A stretch of DNA of 11,177 bases from Candidatus Omnitrophota bacterium. Lineage in GTDB: Bacteria > Omnitrophota > Gorgyraeia > Gorgyraeales > Gorgyraeaceae. Made by a program: the position numbers and the translations under genes. Location: positions 1-11,177 of the forward strand of contig JAGVFL010000145.1 in assembly GCA_020057645.1 (NCBI GenBank). The letters are read 5' to 3'. The stretch's first letter is position 1, and each line of letters starts with the position of its first letter. The notes beneath the pieces were generated by a model. The model was given only the letters and a program-made list of their open reading frames with translations, was not told the DNA's origin and searched no databases. This document shows positions 1 to 4,545 of the stretch, in pieces.

Positions 1-25
1 CTATTACTTAAAGATGTGCGAGAAC

Positions 26-71
26 GCTGTCTGCTGTGGCGGTGGGCGGCGGCACCGCCACAGCAGACAGC
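26..71. repeat. 18-bp perfect inverted repeat (GC-rich hairpin)
   Basis: The arms 26-43 and 54-71 are exact reverse complements (GCTGTCTGCTGTGGCGGT on the left), around a 10-nt loop rich in G and C. No T-run follows on the + strand and no clear one on the - strand, so it is not a standard intrinsic terminator. It could be a REP-like repeat, the end of a small mobile element, or a Rho-dependent or structural 3' end of a gene outside the window. The palindrome itself is certain; its role is unknown. Confidence 0.8.
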
Positions 72-102
72 CGAGCCATTCGTTGAAAATTTTGAGGCGG
101 TT

Positions 103-128
103 TATTTTAAGGGTTCACCCTTAAAATA
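103..128. repeat. 11-bp inverted repeat with 4-nt loop
   Basis: TATTTTAAGGG (103-113) pairs perfectly with CCCTTAAAATA (118-128) around the loop TTCA. The outer part is A/T-only and the inner part is three G:C pairs. It could act as a weak bidirectional terminator, since its arms carry T/A tracts on both strands, but no extended U-tract follows it. It lies 32 nt after the 18-bp inverted repeat, and the two together look like a structured repeat unit. Confidence 0.7.
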
Positions 129-231
129 GGTTCTGATATCGTTACATACACACAGCCAGTCAATACCCCCTTGCGATTTCGCCGGAAACGAAGGGCCTCC
201 CCCATTTTAACTTAGCATAAAAAAATTAAAA

Positions 232-263
232 TTTTTTCTTGATACCTTTTTTTCTTGACACCT
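232..263 (+). repeat. Tandem 16-bp direct repeat overlapping the -35 region
   Basis: Two adjacent 16-bp units, 232-247 and 248-263, read TTTTTTCTTGAYACCT and differ at one base (T versus C). The second unit contains the TTGACA -35 box of the promoter at 255-282. Direct repeats of about 1.5 helical turns at a -35 box could be binding sites for an activator or repressor, including the regulator encoded just downstream. They could equally be a slippage product in a T-rich stretch. The repeat is certain; the regulatory role is inference. Confidence 0.6.
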
Positions 264-282
264 ATTTTTTTTACGCTATAAT
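255..282 (+). promoter_or_regulatory. Sigma-70 promoter of the rrf2-cysK-DUF39 operon
   Basis: A perfect TTGACA (255-260) and a perfect TATAAT (277-282) are separated by 16 bp, which gives a predicted start near 289. This leaves a 5' leader of about 36 nt before the ATG at 325. It is the strongest promoter match in the window and precedes three closely spaced genes, so it probably drives all three. Confidence 0.8.
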
Positions 283-293
283 CTATACAAAGT

Positions 294-314
294 TAATCAT
301 AATTATATGGATTA
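294..314. promoter_or_regulatory. Imperfect dyad just after the predicted transcription start
   Basis: TAATC (294-298) and GATTA (310-314) form an inverted repeat centred on base 304, with partial symmetry inside. It lies between the predicted +1 and the ribosome binding site AGAGG (314-318). Rrf2 proteins often repress their own operon by binding an A/T-rich dyad at this position. That is family knowledge; binding here is inferred, and a five-base arm in AT-rich DNA can arise by chance. Confidence 0.25.
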
Positions 315-324
315 GAGGTTTACA

Positions 325-777
325 ATGAAGATAACATATAAAGGCGATTACAGTTTAAAAGCCATGCTTGATCTGGCGCTGCACTATAATAAAGGAGTGC
401 TGCCTATTCAAGAGTTGGCTAAAAAAGGGGACATACCTTTTAAATTTTTAGAGCAGATACTTTTAACTTTAAAAAAAGGCGGGTTTGTGGGAAGTAAACG
501 CGGCACAGATGGCGGTTATTTTTTAGCAAGGCCTCCTGAAACTATAACAGTAGGAGAAGTGATTAGATTTATAGAAGGCCCCATTGAGCCGATAGCGTGC
601 GCTAGCAAGAAGAAATACGAAAAATGCCGGGATTTTCCATATTGTGTATTCAAGGATATATGGTCGCAGGTTTATACGGCCACATCTTTAGTGGTAGACA
701 CCATTACCTTTGCCGAGCTTATAAGAAGGGTTGAAAGTTTAAAAAGTAATAATGTAAATACGGCTTACTTTATTTAA
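325..777 (+). CDS. Rrf2-family transcriptional regulator (CymR/IscR-like)
   Basis: This 150-residue protein has the Rrf2 layout: an N-terminal winged helix-turn-helix (about 8-68) with the recognition helix in [18 protein letters not shown] (38-55) and the wing [13 protein letters not shown] (57-69), then a dimerisation helix. Three cysteines, C92, C101 and C107, sit where IscR-type members bind an Fe-S cluster. The spacing is CX8CX5C rather than the CX5CX5C of E. coli IscR, so cluster or thiol sensing is likely but not proven. AGAGG lies 6 nt before the ATG. The gene leads an operon with cysK 11 bp downstream and a homocysteine-forming enzyme after that, which suggests control of sulfur or cysteine metabolism, as CymR does in Firmicutes. 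Family assignment is firm; the ligand and targets are inferred. It is probably autoregulated. Confidence 0.9.
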   Translation: MKITYKGDYSLKAMLDLALHYNKGVLPIQELAKKGDIPFKFLEQILLTLKKGGFVGSKRGTDGGYFLARPPETITVGEVIRFIEGPIEPIACASKKKYEKCRDFPYCVFKDIWSQVYTATSLVVDTITFAELIRRVESLKSNNVNTAYFI

Positions 778-788
778 GGAGACCTTGC

Positions 789-1715
789 ATGTCAAAAATT
801 TATGGTAATATTACAGAACTTATAGGAAACACGCCTTTATTGAGGTTAAATAAAATAAAATGCGGTATAGAAGCTGAAATCCTTGTAAAATTAGAATCTT
901 TTAATCCATGCTTTAGCGTAAAGGATAGGATTGGTTTTTCAATGATAAAGGATGCGGAAGAAAAAGGGTTTCTGAAACCGGACGGAACAATAATAGAACC
1001 TACAAGCGGCAATACCGGCATCGCTCTCGCGTTTATAGCGGCCAGCAGGGGTTATAAGCTTATAATTACGATGCCTGAGACAATGAGTATTGAGCGCCGC
1101 CAGATTTTAAAATTATTCGGGGCTGAAATAGTCCTGACCCCGGGGGAAAAAGGCATGAGAGGCGCTATTGAAAAAGCAGAAGAACTCGCGAAAAACACAA
1201 AAGGCGCTTTTATGCCGCAGCAGTTTAAAAATCCGGCTAATCCCAAAGCGCACAGAGAGGCTACTGCGGAAGAAATCTGGAAAGATACTGATGGGAAAAT
1301 CGATATCCTGGTTTCCGGCGTTGGCACGGGCGGCACATTGACAGGCGTAGGGCAAGTTATTAAAAAACGAAAGCCGGGTTTTAAAATAGCAGCTGTAGAG
1401 CCTTTTGATTCGCCTGTTTTATCCGGGGGAAAACCAGGCCCGCATAAAATCCAGGGCATAGGAGCAGGTTTTGTGCCCGATATATTGGAGAAAGATCTTA
1501 TAGATGAGATTTTTAAAGTAAAAAACGAAGATGCCATTGAAACTGCAAGGCGCCTTGCTAAAGAAGAAGGCGTTTTAGCGGGCATATCGTCAGGCGCGAA
1601 TGTATTTGCGGCGCTGGAAATCGCTAAAAGGCCTGAAAATAAGAACAAGATGATAGTCACTGTTATATGCGATACCGGCGAAAGGTATCTCTCTACTGAC
1701 ATGTTCAAATTTTAA
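789..1715 (+). CDS. cysK: Cysteine synthase (O-acetylserine sulfhydrylase)
   Basis: This is a 308-residue fold-type II PLP enzyme that makes cysteine from O-acetylserine and sulfide in the cytoplasm. The PLP lysine is K45 in SVKDRIG. The substrate loop is PTSGNTG (71-77), the phosphate-binding glycine loop is [10 protein letters not shown] (177-186), and SSGAN (267-271) is the late cofactor-side motif. The length matches bacterial CysK and nothing is missing. AAGGAGA (776-782) overlaps the stop codon of the regulator gene and sits 6 nt before the ATG, so the two genes are co-translated. The neighbouring Rrf2 regulator recalls the CymR-CysK pairing of Firmicutes. The short gene and lack of a C-terminal CBS extension argue against cystathionine beta-synthase. 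An O-phosphoserine- or homoserine-using sulfhydrylase cannot be excluded from sequence alone. Confidence 0.93.
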   Translation: MSKIYGNITELIGNTPLLRLNKIKCGIEAEILVKLESFNPCFSVKDRIGFSMIKDAEEKGFLKPDGTIIEPTSGNTGIALAFIAASRGYKLIITMPETMSIERRQILKLFGAEIVLTPGEKGMRGAIEKAEELAKNTKGAFMPQQFKNPANPKAHREATAEEIWKDTDGKIDILVSGVGTGGTLTGVGQVIKKRKPGFKIAAVEPFDSPVLSGGKPGPHKIQGIGAGFVPDILEKDLIDEIFKVKNEDAIETARRLAKEEGVLAGISSGANVFAALEIAKRPENKNKMIVTVICDTGERYLSTDMFKF

Positions 1716-1734
1716 AAACGGAGGGTATGTAAAA

Positions 1735-2940
1735 ATGGCTAAAACAATCAAAGAGATAAACGAGAAGATTAAACAAGGAACCGCAGTTGTTGTGACTGCA
1801 GAAGAGATAATAGACCTTGTTGAGAAAGACGGCATTAAAAAGACAACTGAAAAAGTAGACGTTGTTACTACAGGCACTTTCGGCCCGATGTGTTCTTCCG
1901 GGATTTATTTCAATATCGGACATTCAAAGCCCAGGATAAAGCTCGGAGGGGGAGAGGTGACTGTAAATGACGTGCCTGTATATACGGGTTTCGCGGCAGT
2001 TGATTTGTATTTAGGCGCGACTGCTCTTCCGGATGATGACCCGCGAAATAAAGTGTACCCGGGAGAATTTAAATACGGCGGAGCGCATGTGATACAAGAA
2101 TTAGTGGCAGGAAAAGATATAGCTCTTAAAGGGACAGCTTATGGAACAGACTGTTACCCGCGCAAAAAATTAGAAACTTTGATTAATATCAAAGATCTCA
2201 ACGAGGCAGTCTTGTTTAACATGAGAAATGCCTATCAGAATTATAACTGCGCCGTGAATTTATCTGATAGGATGATTTATACCTATATGGGAGCATTAAG
2301 GCCGGATCTAGGGAACGCTTATTATTGTTCGGCAGGCCAGCTTTCGCCTTTATTAAAAGACCCTCATTATAAAACAATAGGTATCGGCACGAAGATTTTC
2401 CTCGGGGGCGGCATAGGCTATGTGGCGTGGCAGGGCACGCAGCATTCCCCTACTGTAAAGCGCAAGGAGACAGGGATTCCTCAGGCGCCGGCCGGGACAC
2501 TGGCTGTAATAGGAGATTTGAAACAAATGACGCCTGATTATTTAGTCGGCACTACTTTCCAGGGTTATGGCGTCACTCTTACGGTTGGCATAGGGGTCCC
2601 GATACCTATATTAGATGAAGAGATATGTAAGTATGCGGCAGTGAAAGACGAAGATATCTGGACGCAGATAATTGATTATAGCGAGGCGTATCCGAATTGC
2701 ATACCCGGTAGTTTAGGAGAGGTAAACTACGCCCAGCTGAAGACAGGCAAGATTACTGTAAAAGGCAAAGAGGTTCCTACGGGCGCGCTTTCCAGCTATT
2801 CCAAGGCAGTTGAGATAGCTGAAAAATTAAAGAGCTCGATAAAAGACGGCAAGTTTCTGTTGACGGAACCGGTTGCTCCGATTCCGGGAGTTGAATCAGG
2901 GATTGGTTTTAAAGCTTTAAAAGAAAGACCGATAGAATAA
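1735..2940 (+). CDS. Homocysteine biosynthesis protein (DUF39/HcyBio, COG1900)
   Basis: This 401-residue protein matches the family that forms homocysteine from aspartate semialdehyde and sulfide in methanogens and many anaerobes. Two cysteines stand in the expected conserved contexts: C53 in TFGPMCSSG and C140 in YGTDCYPR. By family knowledge such residues carry the persulfide. A glycine-rich stretch, GGGIGYVAWQGTQHSP, spans about 224-239. There is no CBS or ferredoxin extension, so this is the stand-alone form. GGAGGG (1720-1725) sits 9 nt before the ATG, and the gap to cysK is 19 bp, so it is co-transcribed. The small NIL-ferredoxin partner common in methanogens is not visible; the next gene is an Nfu-type Fe-S scaffold. 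Family assignment is confident; activity in this organism is inferred from it. Confidence 0.85.
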   Translation: MAKTIKEINEKIKQGTAVVVTAEEIIDLVEKDGIKKTTEKVDVVTTGTFGPMCSSGIYFNIGHSKPRIKLGGGEVTVNDVPVYTGFAAVDLYLGATALPDDDPRNKVYPGEFKYGGAHVIQELVAGKDIALKGTAYGTDCYPRKKLETLINIKDLNEAVLFNMRNAYQNYNCAVNLSDRMIYTYMGALRPDLGNAYYCSAGQLSPLLKDPHYKTIGIGTKIFLGGGIGYVAWQGTQHSPTVKRKETGIPQAPAGTLAVIGDLKQMTPDYLVGTTFQGYGVTLTVGIGVPIPILDEEICKYAAVKDEDIWTQIIDYSEAYPNCIPGSLGEVNYAQLKTGKITVKGKEVPTGALSSYSKAVEIAEKLKSSIKDGKFLLTEPVAPIPGVESGIGFKALKERPIE

Positions 2941-2954
2941 AAATATAGTTACAA

Positions 2955-2985
2955 AAGTTACAAAATAATGTAAATTTTGTAACTT
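2955..2985. repeat. 12-bp perfect inverted repeat after the DUF39 gene
   Basis: AAGTTACAAAAT (2955-2966) and ATTTTGTAACTT (2974-2985) are exact reverse complements around a 7-nt loop, 14 nt beyond the DUF39 stop codon. It is too AT-rich and lacks a following U-tract, so it is a poor intrinsic terminator. Its arms carry the GTTACA/TGTAAC hexamer that recurs through this spacer, so a protein-binding dyad is at least as likely as an RNA hairpin. Confidence 0.65.
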
Positions 2986-2986
2986 A

Positions 2987-3014
2987 TTCACAAATAAGGT
3001 TACAAACTGACAAT
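2987..3014 (+). promoter_or_regulatory. Possible promoter of nfu
   Basis: TTCACA (2987-2992, five of six matches to the -35 consensus) and GACAAT (3009-3014, four of six matches to the -10 consensus) are separated by 16 bp. A start near 3020 would give nfu its own transcript, although read-through from the upstream operon is also possible. The -10 lies in the core of the palindrome at 2996-3030, so a protein bound there would block this promoter. The match is modest. Confidence 0.3.
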
Positions 3015-3030
3015 GTCACAGTGTAACCTT
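2996..3030. promoter_or_regulatory. Composite palindrome, candidate operator, before nfu
   Basis: A 35-bp dyad is centred on base 3013. The outer arms AAGGTTACA (2996-3004) and TGTAACCTT (3022-3030) are perfect complements, and the core TGACAATGTCA (3008-3018) is a second perfect palindrome on the same centre. It lies 16 nt before the nfu start codon and just upstream of the ribosome binding site. As RNA it would form a hairpin with a 3x3 internal loop but only a one-base apex, which favours a DNA operator. A related dyad with the same kind of core follows nfu at 3266-3306. Confidence 0.55.
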
Positions 3031-3046
3031 AGAGAGAGGAGAGAGC

Positions 3047-3265
3047 ATGAGAGAGAAAGTTGAGAAGGCGATAGAGAAAATAAGGCCGTTTTTACAGCAG
3101 GACGGCGGGGATATAGAACTTATAGATGTGATAGATGGGGTGGTAAAGGTTAAATTGAAAGGCGCTTGCGGCTGTTGCCCCATGTCTCAGATGACGCTTA
3201 AAAACGGAGTTGAGAGAGCATTAAAAGAAGAAATCCCGGAGATAATTAGGGTAGAATCTCTATAG
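3047..3265 (+). CDS. Nfu/NifU C-terminal domain Fe-S cluster scaffold
   Basis: This 72-residue protein is a single NifU C-terminal domain. It has IRPFLQQDGGDIELIDV (12-28), then GACGCCPMSQMTLK (39-52) with the cluster-binding CXXC formed by C41 and C44, and an extra cysteine at C43. The family assembles or delivers Fe-S clusters to target enzymes as a dimer in the cytoplasm. One-domain versions of about 70-80 residues are common, so it is not truncated. AGGAG (3037-3041) sits 5 nt before the ATG in an unusually purine-rich run (3031-3045). It follows the sulfur operon after a 106-bp palindromic spacer, which suggests linked but separately tuned expression. A link to the DUF39 protein, as cluster or sulfur partner, is possible but unproven. 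Confidence 0.9.
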   Translation: MREKVEKAIEKIRPFLQQDGGDIELIDVIDGVVKVKLKGACGCCPMSQMTLKNGVERALKEEIPEIIRVESL

Positions 3266-3306
3266 ACAAGGCGACAAAACAGACATTGTCAAAAGTGTAA
3301 ACTTGT
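3266..3306. promoter_or_regulatory. Second composite dyad, after nfu
   Basis: This dyad is centred on base 3286. The core GACATTGTC (3282-3290) is a perfect palindrome, ACA/TGT pair at 3274-3276 and 3296-3298, and the outer arms are ACAAG (3266-3270) and CTTGT (3302-3306). The stretch 3282-3304 also aligns with 3009-3030 before nfu, with one gap and three substitutions, so the core and its right flank are repeated. It begins at the base after the nfu stop codon and lies just upstream of the carA promoter. It may serve either gene; no T-run makes it a terminator. Confidence 0.4.
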
Positions 3307-3318
3307 TGGGAAAATAGC

Positions 3319-3347
3319 TTGACTAAAAGGAGTTATTTATAGATAAT
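3319..3347 (+). promoter_or_regulatory. Predicted promoter of carA-carB
   Basis: TTGACT (3319-3324) and GATAAT (3342-3347) each match the consensus at five of six bases and are separated by the ideal 17 bp. The predicted start is near 3354, leaving a leader of about 88 nt before the carA ATG. The spacer carries AGTTA and ends in ATA, as does the promoter of the second carB at 7796-7824, which has the same 17-bp spacing and the same -10 hexamer. Confidence 0.65.
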
Positions 3348-3367
3348 ATTTAGGGCTTTAGAATACA

Positions 3368-3445
3368 ATGCATGTATTTATATTGAACAAAGACGTTCTG
3401 CCTTTATGGGGCAGGACGTCTTTGTTATGTAAGGGGAAATCATGA
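3368..3445 (+). CDS. Possible 25-codon leader peptide overlapping the carA attenuator
   Basis: An ATG at 3368 opens a 25-codon frame (MHVFILNKDVLPLW..., rich in hydrophobic residues) that runs through the whole hairpin at 3386-3426 and stops at TGA 3443-3445, overlapping the carA start codon as ATGA. A ribosome translating it would open the hairpin and finish at carA, as in the pyrL leader of E. coli pyrBI. No convincing Shine-Dalgarno sequence precedes it, and the predicted transcript starts only about 14 nt upstream. An open frame of this length can occur by chance, so this is a candidate only. Confidence 0.25.
   Translation: MHVFILNKDVLPLWGRTSLLCKGKS
3386..3426 (+). terminator. Terminator-like hairpin in the carA leader (candidate attenuator)
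   Basis: The arms 3386-3402 and 3410-3426 pair over 17 positions with one G:U pair (3397 with 3415), around a 7-nt loop. The GC-rich core GACGTTCTGCC / GGCAGGACGTC is followed by TTTGTTATGT, the shape of an intrinsic terminator with its complementary A-tract upstream. It sits between the predicted promoter and carA, and ends 4 nt before the ribosome binding site. It could end nfu transcripts, attenuate carA, or both. Confidence 0.65.
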
Positions 3446-4545
3446 AGGCTTTTATTGTATTAGAAGACGGCGCGATTTTTGAAGGGGTATCTTTTGGAGC
3501 ATCGGGAGAGAGGCTGGGGGAGGTTGTTTTTAATACCAGCATGACAGGTTATCAGGAGATAATGACAGACCCTTCCTATAAAGGCCAGATTGTCACAATG
3601 ACCTACCCTCTTATAGGCAATTACGGCATAAATAAAGAAGATGTAGAATCCTCGAGCCCCAAGATAGAGGGTTTTATTATAAAGGAGAGGAGTAAAATTA
3701 CGAGCAGCTGGCGCTCTGAAATCAACCTGAATCAATATCTTAAGAAAAATAATATTATAGGAATTGAAGGCGTTGACACAAGGTCGCTTACGCTACGCAT
3801 CAGGACAAAGGGCGCGATGAAAGGCGTTGTTTCAACAGTAGATTTAAATCCCAAAAGCCTTATTAAAAAAGCAAAAGATTCTCCCGGGCTTATCGGCAGA
3901 GATTTGGTCAAAGAAGTGACTTGCAAAAAATCTTATAAGGCGGAGACTGTGATTGGTAAAGGCAGCGCCTGGCCTGACAGGAAGAAAGTTGTCGCGATGG
4001 ATTTTGGGATCAAATATAACATCTTGCGATGCCTGGCGGAATCAGGGTGCGACGTAACTGTTGTGCCTGCGGGTACAAAAGCAAAAGATATTCTGGAGCA
4101 GGATCCTGACGGCATTTTTCTCTCAAATGGGCCCGGAGATCCTGCGGCAATTACTTACGCGATAGAAGAGATTAAAAAACTTCTTGGCAAAAAGCCGATA
4201 TTTGGGATATGCCTCGGCCACCAGTTATTAGGCCTTGCATTTGGAGGTAAAACGTTTAAATTAAAATTCGGGCATAGAGGGGCAAATCATCCGGTAAAAG
4301 ATATGACTACGGGGAAAATAGAGATAACCTGCCAAAACCACGGGTTTTGCGTGGATATAAATTCTCTGAACAAAGACGACATAGAACTTACTCATATAAA
4401 TTTGAATGACAATACGCTGGAAGGGATGGCCCACAAGAAATTGCCCGTATTCTCAGTGCAGTATCACCCGGAGGCGTCTCCGGGGCCGCATGACTCAAGG
4501 TATTTATTTAAAAGATTTATGGATTCCATGGATAAATATGCCTAA
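3442..4545 (+). CDS. carA: Carbamoyl-phosphate synthase small (glutaminase) subunit
   Basis: This 367-residue subunit hydrolyses glutamine and passes ammonia to CarB for carbamoyl phosphate, the entry to pyrimidines and arginine. The N-terminal CarA domain (about 1-140) opens with ALVLEDG-like [13 protein letters not shown] and contains [17 protein letters not shown]. The class I glutamine amidotransferase domain (about 185-365) has SNGPGDP (228-234), the nucleophile C257 in GICLGHQ, and the dyad H342/E344 in QYHPEAS, so the catalytic triad is intact. The length is close to the roughly 380 residues of E. coli CarA. AAGGGG (3431-3436) sits 5 nt before the ATG. The gene overlaps the following carB by 8 nt, so the subunits are translationally coupled. 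It is the only glutaminase subunit in the window and may have to serve both large subunits. Confidence 0.95.
   Translation: MKAFIVLEDGAIFEGVSFGASGERLGEVVFNTSMTGYQEIMTDPSYKGQIVTMTYPLIGNYGINKEDVESSSPKIEGFIIKERSKITSSWRSEINLNQYLKKNNIIGIEGVDTRSLTLRIRTKGAMKGVVSTVDLNPKSLIKKAKDSPGLIGRDLVKEVTCKKSYKAETVIGKGSAWPDRKKVVAMDFGIKYNILRCLAESGCDVTVVPAGTKAKDILEQDPDGIFLSNGPGDPAAITYAIEEIKKLLGKKPIFGICLGHQLLGLAFGGKTFKLKFGHRGANHPVKDMTTGKIEITCQNHGFCVDINSLNKDDIELTHINLNDNTLEGMAHKKLPVFSVQYHPEASPGPHDSRYLFKRFMDSMDKYA

Larger units (their letters stand above)
1..324. other. Intergenic region upstream of the sulfur operon
   Basis: I found no convincing gene in this stretch. It holds two strong inverted repeats (26-71 and 103-128), a self-complementary AAAATTTT at 86-93, an AT-rich block from about 204, a tandem 16-bp direct repeat (232-263) and the promoter of the regulator gene (255-282). 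On the - strand a 32-codon open frame runs 205 to 107. It has no Shine-Dalgarno sequence and crosses one of the hairpins, so I do not call it. The GC-rich left half contrasts with the AT-rich right half, so the left half may be the downstream flank of a gene outside the window or an interspersed repeat. Confidence 0.6.
2948..3027. promoter_or_regulatory. Cluster of five GTTACA/TGTAAC hexamers upstream of nfu
   Basis: GTTACA begins at 2948, 2957 and 2999, and its complement TGTAAC begins at 2978 and 3022. The sites at 2957, 2978 and 2999 are spaced exactly 21 bp, two turns of B-DNA, so they would lie on one face of the helix. The first two are a tandem GTTACAAAA repeat of 9 bp. TTTGTAAC-N15-GTTACAAA (2976-3006) also loosely recalls a biotin-repressor operator, but the arms are shorter than the usual ones. 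The repeats are seen directly; the operator role is inference. Confidence 0.5.

Noticed and set aside
111..185. tRNA-like T-arm sequence GGTTCA near 112
   Set aside because: No cloverleaf, acceptor stem or anticodon arm can be built around it; the bases belong to the hairpin at 103-128.
107..205. A 32-codon - strand frame beginning with ATG at 205
   Set aside because: It has no Shine-Dalgarno sequence, crosses the hairpin at 103-128, and is followed by another short frame in the same register across the next hairpin; it looks like a non-coding repeat.
1052..1708. Long - strand open frame of 218 codons opposite cysK
   Set aside because: The + strand product is an unmistakable full-length cysteine synthase. 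The antisense frame has no family signature and follows from the codon use of the real gene.
1727..1732. ATGTAA start-stop element before the DUF39 gene, also at 3427 and 7849
   Set aside because: A six-base string recurs easily in AT-rich DNA. At 1727 the ribosome binding site is too close to serve it, and at the other two places it overlaps other signals.
2955..2985. Intrinsic terminator after the DUF39 gene
   Set aside because: The stem is perfect but AT-rich, and no U-tract follows, so efficient termination is unlikely.
2976..3006. Biotin repressor (BirA) operator before nfu
   Set aside because: The layout TTTGTAAC-N15-GTTACAAA is suggestive, but the arms are shorter than known BirA half-sites and no biotin gene is nearby. 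It is kept only as an alternative reading of the GTTACA cluster.
4406..4537. N-terminal extension of the first carB by 44 codons
   Set aside because: It lies wholly inside carA in another frame, has no CarB-like sequence, and the second carB starts with the same MPKxxDINK as the internal ATG at 4538.
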